11,557 nucleotides of DNA from Chitinophagaceae bacterium UBA3961. Its GTDB lineage: Bacteria > Bacteroidota > Bacteroidia > Chitinophagales > Chitinophagaceae. Of the stretch, positions 5,921-11,197 are shown piece by piece (positions within the stretch are counted from its first letter, which is position 1; each line of letters starts with the position of its first letter). The notes beneath the pieces were generated by a model. It made no database searches. It was not told where the DNA came from and saw only the letters and a list, made by a program, of their open reading frames with translations. The stretch lies in NCBI GenBank assembly GCA_002385265.1, contig DGDD01000085.1:1-11557 (forward strand), written 5' to 3'. The translations under genes and the position numbers were made by a program.

Positions 5921-6206
5921 ATGAAGCATGAGCCTTTTTAACTTTAAAATATCTCAATGCCATATCAATTAGGTTAAGCACAAAATTTTTATTATCATCA
6001 GGCAGTTTGCCGATATCTTCCAGATGTTTTACCGTTTGCTTATCCAAAATCATTTTGGTTTTACCTAAGAGAAAAACAATAGACACTTCCAGGGCATCCA
6101 CCACTTTAATAACAACAATAGAAGGGGAAATCACATCCCGTTCATAACGACCAATTACATCACCAGAGGTTCCGATGGCATTACCCAGTTCAGCCTGTGA
6201 TAAACC
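5919..6206 (-). pseudogene. XRE-family regulator, N-terminus removed at the IS end
   Basis: Ninety-five residues remain, starting directly at the insertion-sequence end with G-L-S-Q-A-E-L-G. They include most of an XRE helix-turn-helix (LSQAELGNAIGTSGDVIGRYER, remaining residues 2-23) and the C-terminal helical part. The fragment aligns along its whole length with the intact regulator at 8721-9056 (GWSQTEL..IIGKYERG..PSI..; LKRLQDIESL matches VKHLEDIGKL; the tails end AYS and HAS). By that comparison about 15 N-terminal residues are missing. No start codon lies between the last stop inside the IS and the HTH, so a full protein cannot be made. A GTG at 6134 could only start a 71-residue piece without the HTH core. 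Confidence 0.85.
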
Positions 6207-6234
6207 TGTAGGCGTACCTTTTTTTCGGTCAGCT
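6207..6234 (+). repeat. IS3-family left terminal inverted repeat
   Basis: TGTAGGCGTACC followed by T-rich spacer, TTCGG and CAG. It lies at the orfB (3') end of the element and borders the truncated xre directly. Confidence 0.85.
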
Positions 6235-7161
6235 CAAAAATTGAGGATTTTCATTTGATTCAGTCGCTTTATCCACTAAGCGGCTCTCTTCAATTTTTAA
6301 ATGATTTTCGTTCGCCGCTTGTGGATAAAGCTGCTCGTTCCTTTTCATAAGCTTTGTGTAATTGTGGGGTGACAGATAATGAAGTGATTTGTGCGGTCTT
6401 TCTTCGTTGTAGTCATTCCGCCAGTTTTCGCACAGCTCTCTTGCTTCGTTCAGGCTGGCAAACAAATAAGCATTCAAAAGCTCTCTGCGTAAGCTTCCAT
6501 TTTTTCGTTCAATAAAAGCATTTTGCATCGGCCTTCCTGGTTGAATAAATTGTAATGTAATTTGTTGTTTGGTGCACCATTGCTCAAGTTTGTGACTGAT
6601 AAATTCCGGTCCATTATCGGTTCTAATATTGGATGGCTTTCCCCTGCGATGCAAGAGCTGATCCAACACTCTGATTATTCGAAGAGTGGGAAGGGATGTA
6701 TCAACTTCTATTGCAAGAGACTCACGGTTAAAGTCATCCATAACATTCAACAGTCGGAAGCTTCTGCCGTCCTCTAATCGATCGGTCATAAAATCAATAC
6801 TCCACATCTGGTTAGGGGCTGTAGGCGTTAATAGGGGCTGTTTTACACGTTCCGGAAGCGTTTTTCTTGGTCTGCGACGAACATTCAAGTTCATCAGACG
6901 ATAGACCCTTCTAAGCTTTTTGTGATTGATAACAACGCCACGATTACGCAAGCGATAGTAACATTGCCACAAGCCAATGGTCGGATGTTTACTAACCAAC
7001 TGATCCAGTAGCAGCTCAACTGAATGGTCGTCTTTCTGTCTTTTCTCGTATTGATAAGTACTGCGTGGTAGTTGCACGATCTGACAAGCCTTACTAATGC
7101 TACACTGCTCCGATTGAACAAAATAGTGAGCAGCTTCTCTTTTATCAGTAGGGACTATAAC
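6229..7161 (-). CDS. IS3-family transposase OrfB (DDE integrase core)
   Basis: This is the catalytic transposase part, normally made as an OrfAB fusion. The frame opens at GTT 7161 in the -1 frame relative to orfA, giving about 310 residues. An internal GTG at 7077 gives 282 residues. Numbered from that GTG, an HTH_21-like N-terminal region covers about 1-70 ([29 protein letters not shown]). The rve core follows, with catalytic Asp95 (MWSIDFMTD), Asp154 (IRTDNGPEF) and Glu190 (NAFIERKNG), and 35 residues lie between Asp154 and Glu190, the D,D(35)E signature. [15 protein letters not shown] near 222-236 is typical of IS3. The frame is intact, but the element may be inactive because orfA is frameshifted. 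Confidence 0.92.
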   Translation of the reverse strand, partial: VIVPTDKREAAHYFVQSEQCSISKACQIVQLPRSTYQYEKRQKDDHSVELLLDQLVSKHPTIGLWQCYYRLRNRGVVINHKKLRRVYRLMNLNVRRRPRKTLPERVKQPLLTPTAPNQMWSIDFMTDRLEDGRSFRLLNVMDDFNRESLAIEVDTSLPTLRIIRVLDQLLHRRGKPSNIRTDNGPEFISHKLEQWCTKQQITLQFIQPGRPMQNAFIERKNGSLRRELLNAYLFASLNEARELCENWRNDYNEERPHKSLHYLSPHNYTKLMKRNEQLYPQAANENHLKIEESRLVDKATESNENPQFLS

Positions 7162-7420
7162 TTTTTTTCAATGAAGTTCTTCGTAGCACGGTTCTCGAAC
7201 GTGAGCTCGGCTACGATCTTCTTATACTGGCTCAGCTCTGTTTCAAGATCCTTGAGTTTCTTGACATCGCTGGCTTCCATGCCGCCGTACTTCGCTTTCC
7301 AATTATAAAACGTAGGCTCGCTGGTACCCAAATCTCGACAGATCTCTTTTACAGAAACACCTCTTTCTTGCTTTTAATTGCTGCCACTATCTGGCTCTCG
7401 GTAAATCTGGTCTTTTTCAT
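7155..7420 (-). pseudogene. IS3-family transposase OrfA, one-base frameshift
   Basis: The ATG at 7420 starts MKKTRFTESQIVAAIK, a canonical OrfA HTH_Tnp_1 start, but the frame stops after 23 codons. Adding one A to the A4 run complementary to 7372-7375 restores 88 residues: the HTH (GVSVKEICRDLGTSEPTFYNWK), then YGGMEASDVKKLKDLE and a leucine-rich helix ending NFIEKKL. The protein normally binds the IS ends and multimerises. Its restored end overlaps a slippery A7-G at 7168-7161, where ribosomes slip by -1 to make OrfAB. The single deletion in a homopolymer could be a true lesion or a sequencing error. Confidence 0.85.
7161..7168 (-). promoter_or_regulatory. Programmed -1 frameshift site, A AAA AAA G
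   Basis: Seven A and a G on the minus strand lie just before the orfA stop TAG (7157-7155). OrfB is open in the -1 frame from this point. IS3-family elements use exactly this kind of slippery sequence to make the OrfAB transposase. Confidence 0.8.
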
Positions 7421-7460
7421 AATGTTTGACAGTTTAAAATTATTGGTTTTCTCTAACTTT

Positions 7461-7488
7461 CAACTGCCGAAGTTTGGGTACGCCTACA
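7461..7488 (-). repeat. IS3-family right terminal inverted repeat
   Basis: Its reverse complement starts TGTAGGCGTACCCAAACTTCGG. It lies upstream of orfA and abuts the truncated primase. The primase frame reads into it for eleven codons before a stop at 7453-7455. Confidence 0.85.
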
Positions 7489-8380
7489 ATGCGATTGTAC
7501 CATGCTGTTTATATCTTCTTCCTCCGGTGTGTTTACTGCTGTGATTTTTATTTGTGGTAACAGTTCGTGTATTGTTTCGCTGTGCTTCTGTGTCCATGTT
7601 CTGCCTGCTTCATCGCCATTTAAAAAGAAGATAATTTCTTTGAGGTTTTTTAACTGGCTTACAGCCTCTTTGAGTTCTTCGTTTAAAACATTAGTGCCGT
7701 AGAGTGCAAGACTGGCGTAGATTGTATAAAGCCCGAGCGTTGCACTATCAATAATGCTTTCGGTAATGATTAATATTTCTGTTGCTGCATCAGGATAGCC
7801 GGGATATAAACCGCTTCTGTTTGTTGTGTAAAAATGTCGGTCGTCTTTTCCTTCGCTCTCGATGTTGCGCCCGTAAAGGCTTACAATAGTTCCGCTCTTG
7901 TCTTTGAGCGGGAACACCATGCAGTTTTTTAAGTGCCTGTAATGAGTGCCGTTATTATATCCTGCTTCTAATTTTGCATTGTATATACTTCTGCTCTCTG
8001 CGTAGGCTCTTGCTTTGCTGCTGCTGTAAAGGTTTGTTTTAGTTTGGCAAAAATTTCCGTGAGGTTCTCTGCTTGTATGATTGGTTTTTGTATTACTGTC
8101 TGTGTGCCATTGCTGATAAGGCTTTCCGCTTTTTTGATTGCTTCGTGTTTGGTGCAGCTTTCTTTGTCCTGGATAAACTGTATCGTGTCCATTGCCTTAC
8201 CATTCTTTGAGCGGTTACCGCTAAAGCAAAAGACCGTGTTGGTTTCTGCATACACCTGCATACTTGGATTCTTATCATCATGGAAGGGGCAGCACAGCAT
8301 TTTATTTTTGTAGGGCTTCAAGCCGTAAGCTGCAATACGGTTAGGATGCTTAGTTGAGATTTGATTTCTTTTATCTCCAT
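7489..8380 (-). pseudogene. CHC2 zinc finger / TOPRIM primase, two frameshifts and truncated by the IS
   Basis: This is a DnaG-type primase of the kind carried by Bacteroidetes mobile elements, which makes primers for replication. The ATG at 8380 begins MEIKEIKSQLSI..VLQ. One base is missing near 8328-8333, since VLQ-H-YGLKP would be expected. The zinc-finger part follows: YGLKPYKNKMLCCPFHDDKNPS..VFCFSGN. The fourth zinc ligand, usually Cys after S-N, is Arg (CGC where TGC would be expected). A second one-base deletion near 8003-8028, in a GCA repeat, shifts to the frame KLEAGYNNGTHYRHLKNCMVFPLKDK and the TOPRIM part (IITES, later FLNGDEAGR). The sequence ends at the IS after NSMVQSH, near the expected C-terminus. 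About 298 codons remain. It is 3 nt from the SymE-like gene upstream, so the two were one operon. Confidence 0.85.
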
Positions 8381-8383
8381 TGC

Positions 8384-8565
8384 CTACAGGGGTTTTATAA
8401 TGAGTTGGTTTTTCTCAATAGTGATGCTTACCGTTTCTCCCGCTTTAAATCCATTCTGTTCTAACCATACTCCGGATATTGTAAGCCACGGAACTACTTT
8501 GTAATTGCCCCATGATAAGGCTCTGTGCTTGGGTTGCAGCTTCACTTTCTTGGTTTTTTTTCCAT
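8384..8565 (-). pseudogene. SymE-like small protein, one-base frameshift at the start
   Basis: Read from the ATG at 8565, the frame stops after seven codons. Adding one A to the A8 run (8554-8561) gives a 60-residue protein: MEKKTKKVKLQPKHR, then LSWGNYKVVPWLTISGVWL, then GFKAGETVSITIEKNQLII. This fits the SymE toxin-like family (an AbrB-like fold; E. coli SymE is an SOS-induced toxin). Whether this version is toxic is unknown, since such small proteins are common in Bacteroidota mobile elements. A good promoter lies at 8610-8639 and the primase starts 3 nt downstream. An alternative in-frame GTG at about 8544 would give a 53-residue protein without any frameshift, so the gene may still be expressed. 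Confidence 0.7.
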
Positions 8566-8609
8566 GTTGAAAAATATTTTTTAAAACTTACCGTGTGTAC
8601 TATCGGACA

Positions 8610-8639
8610 CAAAAGTATAACATCTTGCCAAACTAACAA
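8610..8639 (-). promoter_or_regulatory. Bacteroidetes promoter for the SymE-like gene and primase
   Basis: On the minus strand TTG (8639-8637), a 19-base spacer and TACTTTTG (8617-8610) fit the Bacteroidetes sigma-ABfr consensus (TTTG/TTG-N19-TAnnTTTG) very well. The start codon at 8565 lies about 40 nt beyond the predicted start. The promoter is divergent from the xre promoter 36 bp away. Confidence 0.7.
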
Positions 8640-8674
8640 GGCCTTAACCTATTTTTTTATGTACATTATTACCC

Positions 8675-8682
8675 TATTTTTG
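8675..8682 (+). promoter_or_regulatory. Promoter -7 element of the intact xre gene
   Basis: TATTTTTG followed by CA matches TAnnTTTG exactly. The -33 position holds a T-run (8652-8658) and not TTG. A perfect 8-bp palindrome ATGTACAT (8659-8666) lies between the two boxes and is a candidate operator for the XRE protein encoded 38 nt downstream. Confidence 0.55.
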
Positions 8683-8720
8683 CACAATCACTGTCATATC
8701 ATACATAAACACGTAGTAAG

Positions 8721-9056
8721 ATGAAGAATATTGCTAAGATTATAGCGGACTTACGCAAGGAAAAAGGCTGGTCGCAAACAGAGTTAGCCACAGAAAGCGT
8801 TGTTTCCCGTGAGATTATAGGAAAGTATGAGCGGGGCGAAGCTGTCCCCTCCATTGAGTTTGCAAAACGTATTGCAGATGCCTTTGGCGTGTCGTTGGAT
8901 TATTTGGTAGGTGAAGGTGTGAACGCCAAGTTTGATAAAAAGACCTTAAAGCGTTTGCAGGATATTGAGAGTCTTAAAGAAAGTGATAAATCCTGCTTGA
9001 TGACTATTGTAGATGCCTTCTTAAGAGATGCTAAAACAAGGCAAGCGTATTCTTAA
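8721..9056 (+). CDS. XRE-family helix-turn-helix transcriptional regulator
   Basis: This 111-residue DNA-binding protein probably represses its own promoter and the divergent SymE-like/primase operon, as is usual for element-borne XRE regulators. The HTH_3 domain covers about 6-60: IIADLRKEKGWSQTELATESVVSREIIGKYERGEAVPSIEFAKRIADAFGVSLDYLVGE, shown here only as location and family. A C-terminal helical region follows (LKRLQDIESLKESDKSCLM). It is a paralogue of the truncated regulator at 5919-6206, which shares the same C-terminal region. The ATG at 8721 is the only sensible start. A Lys-rich small gene starts 18 nt after the stop, so they may be one transcript. Confidence 0.9.
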   Translation: MKNIAKIIADLRKEKGWSQTELATESVVSREIIGKYERGEAVPSIEFAKRIADAFGVSLDYLVGEGVNAKFDKKTLKRLQDIESLKESDKSCLMTIVDAFLRDAKTRQAYS

Positions 9057-9074
9057 AAATTAATTCTATAAAAA

Positions 9075-9254
9075 ATGACAACTAAAAAAGATAAACCCGG
9101 TAAACTGCCTCGCATTAAAAAGGGTGCTGATTTAAGCAAGCCCGTTACCAAAGAGCGTAAAGCAGCCCCTAAAAAAAGCACCACCAAAAGCTACAGCAAG
9201 CTAACCAAAACTGATGCAGGAAGAAAAGCTTCTACAAAAAAAAATAAAAATTAA
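9075..9254 (+). CDS. Small Lys-rich basic protein (59 aa)
   Basis: The open frame from ATG 9075 gives 59 residues, starting MTTKKDKPGKLPRIKKG and ending KASTKKNKN. About a third of the residues are Lys or Arg, with Thr/Ser/Pro between them and almost no hydrophobic core, so it is probably unstructured alone. It resembles no named family I can identify. It could be a nucleic-acid-binding or structural tail protein. It follows xre by 18 nt and precedes the macrodomain gene by 42 nt, all on one strand, so an operon of three genes is likely. Codon use is coherent and the length is free of stops, but small basic frames in AT-rich DNA can be accidental. Confidence 0.6.
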   Translation: MTTKKDKPGKLPRIKKGADLSKPVTKERKAAPKKSTTKSYSKLTKTDAGRKASTKKNKN

Positions 9255-9296
9255 AAACTTGGACTCCTTGAGTTTCTGTTAAAATAATCAACCCTG

Positions 9297-9752
9297 ATGG
9301 TTACGTACATTGAACATGGCAATATTTTTAAATTAAAAGAAATTTCAAACTATGCTCATGGATGCAACTGTGCTGGTGCAATGGGTAAAGGTATTGCCTT
9401 ACAGTTCAAGGAAAAATTTCCTAAAATGTATATTGAGTATAAAAGATTGTGTAAGGAAGGATTGTTTTCTGTAGGCGATGTATATACTTATAATTACGAC
9501 AATGGAACAGTTTTTAATCTCGGAACTCAAATCTCTTGGAAAACTAAAGCTGATATTAATGCCGTTGAAAGCTCATTAATTAAAATGCTTTCTTATGCAC
9601 ATGAAAATAATATTTTCAAAATTGCATTACCTAAAATTGGTGCTGGTCTTGGCGGTCTAAATTGGGACGATGTAAAATTTGTGATAGATAAGATTACAAG
9701 AGATTATCCTAATGTTGATTTATTTGTAGTTGAAAATTATAAAGAAATTTAA
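9297..9752 (+). CDS. Macrodomain protein of the DarG/TARG1 (ALC1-like) type
   Basis: The 151-residue protein is a single macrodomain, predicted to bind ADP-ribose and probably to remove it from modified targets. Key segments are GNIF at 8-11, HGCNCAGAMGKGIALQFKEKFP at about 21-42 (the NCxGxMGKGIAL signature of the DarG/TARG1 branch), NLGTQISWKTKAD at about 74-86 with a candidate catalytic Lys at 82 or 84, and LPKIGAGLGGLNWDDV at about 111-126. No signal peptide is present, so it should act in the cytosol. It is not fused to a DarT toxin, and none lies beside it. It converges on the HYD1 ADP-ribosyltransferase cassette with a shared terminator, which suggests an antitoxin-like role. It could also be a general phage-defence or housekeeping hydrolase. 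Confidence 0.88.
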   Translation: MVTYIEHGNIFKLKEISNYAHGCNCAGAMGKGIALQFKEKFPKMYIEYKRLCKEGLFSVGDVYTYNYDNGTVFNLGTQISWKTKADINAVESSLIKMLSYAHENNIFKIALPKIGAGLGGLNWDDVKFVIDKITRDYPNVDLFVVENYKEI

Positions 9753-9787
9753 AAAGTAAACGCCCCGGATTTTGGGGCGTTTACTTT
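9753..9787. terminator. Perfect bidirectional terminator between macrodomain and immunity genes
   Basis: AAAGTAAACGCCCC (9753-9766) and GGGGCGTTTACTTT (9774-9787) form a perfect 14-bp stem with a 7-nt loop. T/A-rich arms serve both strands. It starts right after the macrodomain stop and overlaps the stop codon of the immunity gene (9788-9786). Confidence 0.92.
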
Positions 9788-10028
9788 ACTTTTCATTCCA
9801 AACTTTATTAAACTCTTCTTCTGTAATAAAATCAGATTCTTTTAAATCTAATTCATCAAGCGACTGGTCATACAACATTGAATCGCCATTTGATGGATTA
9901 CTTGAAGTGAGCTTCAGCGTTGAAGTAGGCGTTATTTCTAATTGCCTTATTGCCTCCCCATTTTGAAAATGGATATAAAACAACACATCTCCTTCACCCC
10001 AGTGTTTCTTTATAAATACTTCTTTCAT
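9786..10028 (-). CDS. Putative immunity protein of the HYD1-ART cassette (DUF6881-like)
   Basis: Starting at ATG 10028, 1 nt after the toxin stop, the product has 80 residues: MKEVFIKKHWGEGDVLF at the start, ELDLKESDFITEEEFNKVWNEK at the end. It is acidic at the C-terminus and has no signal peptide. The layout (short ORF directly after a polymorphic toxin tip) strongly suggests immunity against the ADP-ribosyltransferase. The pattern of a Trp/His start, a strand-rich middle and an EEEF.KVW end resembles DUF6881 proteins, but I cannot confirm this. A GTG at 10049 would add seven residues overlapping the toxin. I prefer the ATG because it fits translational coupling. Confidence 0.7.
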   Translation of the reverse strand: MKEVFIKKHWGEGDVLFYIHFQNGEAIRQLEITPTSTLKLTSSNPSNGDSMLYDQSLDELDLKESDFITEEEFNKVWNEK

Positions 10029-10029
10029 G

Positions 10030-11097
10030 TTAAAATCCTGTTGCACCACCTCCTAAAATTCTTCCATTCAAGTTTAATGGAGTGGAAGAAGGGTTTAAGA
10101 AATTGAATGGTTTGTTTTGAATAATATTCAATCCCGATGTTTCAATTTTAATATAGTGAGTTAGGCGACTACTATTCCATGGAACACCGTAAAGCCTATA
10201 AGAAGTCTGGCCTTTTGTAAAAGCACCTGGTACTATATCTGTAAAATATTGCCCTGAACCAAACCTTGCATTTTTCACGCCTATAGATGGATTAAGAACT
10301 TTTGAGTTCATTATTGCATTATACCCTGCTGCTGTTGTATAGTGATATAATGGCGTACTCGTCTTAGCGGCAAGATTGGTTGCTGGATTCACTAATCCTA
10401 TTCCCGACATGTCATCCAATGAAGTGGAGAAACGACCGCTTCCAGTTTCAAATCCAGGCTCTGGGTATACTGCACTAGTCACACCAAATAACAAAAGGTC
10501 ATAGGCTGTCCTCCTGCCAGCTTCTTCGTATGATTCACCTTCCCTTGGCATAAACCCCGTCAACTTGTTGTAAACAAACGAACGCACTTCAGCATCCCAA
10601 TTTATCAGAGAATTCACATCTTCGACTGCCTTTTCAATAGTTTTACCTTCTTCATTGAGGTATCCTACAAACTCATACTTTCCATCAGCATTTTTAGTCC
10701 ATCTTGCAGTAAAATGCCCCAAAACATTAGTAAAAGAACGAAGTTGACCCTTCCTTACAGGCACTAAAGTTCTACCAATTGCATATTCAACATCATCGTA
10801 AAATTCTAGCTTGTTGTACTTTTCATCTATTTCAATCTGAATTTTACCACCTGCGCCCAAAACACTTGTGTCTCCCAAAACATCGCTAAACAGAACAGGA
10901 TTGCATTTGAAGCTTGAATACGGACTTTCAGAAATGTCGGGTCTGGGATCAAGATTCCATCTCCTCGCAATTCTAGAATCATATTGCCAGAACTCAGCTG
11001 TAGTAGAATTGTTCGAGACCTCGTTGCTGCTTTCTTGCCCATTAAACCCATACCTAAACTGGCTTCCGGCGGTATAGGAGCGGTTTGGCATCAACAT
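10030..11097 (-). CDS. Orphan RHS C-terminal tip with HYD1-type ADP-ribosyltransferase toxin domain
   Basis: The 355-residue protein begins with the same 20 residues as the left cassette, then changes to another RHS subtype: NGQESSNE, then FWQYDSRIARRWNLDPRP (36-53) and FSDVLGD (70-76). The toxin part from about 249 to the end shows the HYD1 signature: PLYHYTT (His252, Tyr253), FGSGQYFTDI (Tyr284, Asp287), LTHYIKIETSGLNII and PLNLNGRI. In polymorphic toxins this domain transfers ADP-ribose to a target protein and acts in the recipient cell. A small immunity candidate follows after 1 nt. No shell repeats precede it and an in-frame TGA lies upstream inside the 95-bp repeat, so it too is a detached cassette. 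The equal length to the left protein (355) is a coincidence, since the two share only the first 20 residues. Confidence 0.87.
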   Translation of the reverse strand: MLMPNRSYTAGSQFRYGFNGQESSNEVSNNSTTAEFWQYDSRIARRWNLDPRPDISESPYSSFKCNPVLFSDVLGDTSVLGAGGKIQIEIDEKYNKLEFYDDVEYAIGRTLVPVRKGQLRSFTNVLGHFTARWTKNADGKYEFVGYLNEEGKTIEKAVEDVNSLINWDAEVRSFVYNKLTGFMPREGESYEEAGRRTAYDLLLFGVTSAVYPEPGFETGSGRFSTSLDDMSGIGLVNPATNLAAKTSTPLYHYTTAAGYNAIMNSKVLNPSIGVKNARFGSGQYFTDIVPGAFTKGQTSYRLYGVPWNSSRLTHYIKIETSGLNIIQNKPFNFLNPSSTPLNLNGRILGGGATGF

Positions 11098-11132
11098 CCC
11101 GAACGGAGGGCTACATCTAACTCAAAGAACTA
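11038..11132 (-). repeat. 95-bp inverted repeat, right copy (RHS cassette head)
   Basis: Reverse complement of the 4269-4363 repeat, with the same length. It contains the head of the right RHS fragment and the same upstream TGA. Beyond it, toward 11150, both copies have AGTGTAG within a few bases, so the shared tract may extend slightly with an 11-nt length difference. Confidence 0.9.
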
Positions 11133-11197
11133 CCCTAAAGCTACACTGCTTTTTTGACATTTTAAAGTCTGGCTGATGATTGTTTCCGTAGTATTGT

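Larger units (their letters stand above)
6207..7488 (-). mobile_element. IS3-family insertion sequence
   Basis: The 1,282-bp element has ends TGTAGGCGTACC (6207-6218) and GGTACGCCTACA (7477-7488), a perfect 12-bp inverted repeat. Further partial matches inward (TTCGG, CAG, AAA) extend the terminal repeat to about 30 bp. TG...CA termini, size and the orfA/orfB arrangement fit IS3. The flanking bases (..AAACC on the left, ATGCG.. on the right) do not form the 3-5 bp direct repeat expected of a simple insertion. Both neighbours are cut genes: xre lost its 5' end and the primase lost its 3' end. Confidence 0.93.

Noticed and set aside
6201..7495. Target site duplication around the IS
   Set aside because: Left flank AAACC and right flank ATGCG share no direct repeat.
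7968..8321. Two primase pieces (7968-8321 and 7453-7920) as separate genes
   Set aside because: Family order (zinc finger then TOPRIM) and continuity of the conserved sequence across the junction show one gene broken by one-base deletions.
8445..8639. 64-codon minus-strand frame over the SymE-like gene
   Set aside because: It is the wrong frame of the SymE-like gene and its promoter. The other frame gives the family motifs.
10046..10054. AGGAGG-like sequence as ribosome binding site for the immunity gene
   Set aside because: It lies in the Gly-rich end of the toxin (LGGGATG), is badly spaced from the ATG at 10028, and Bacteroidetes rarely use such sites.
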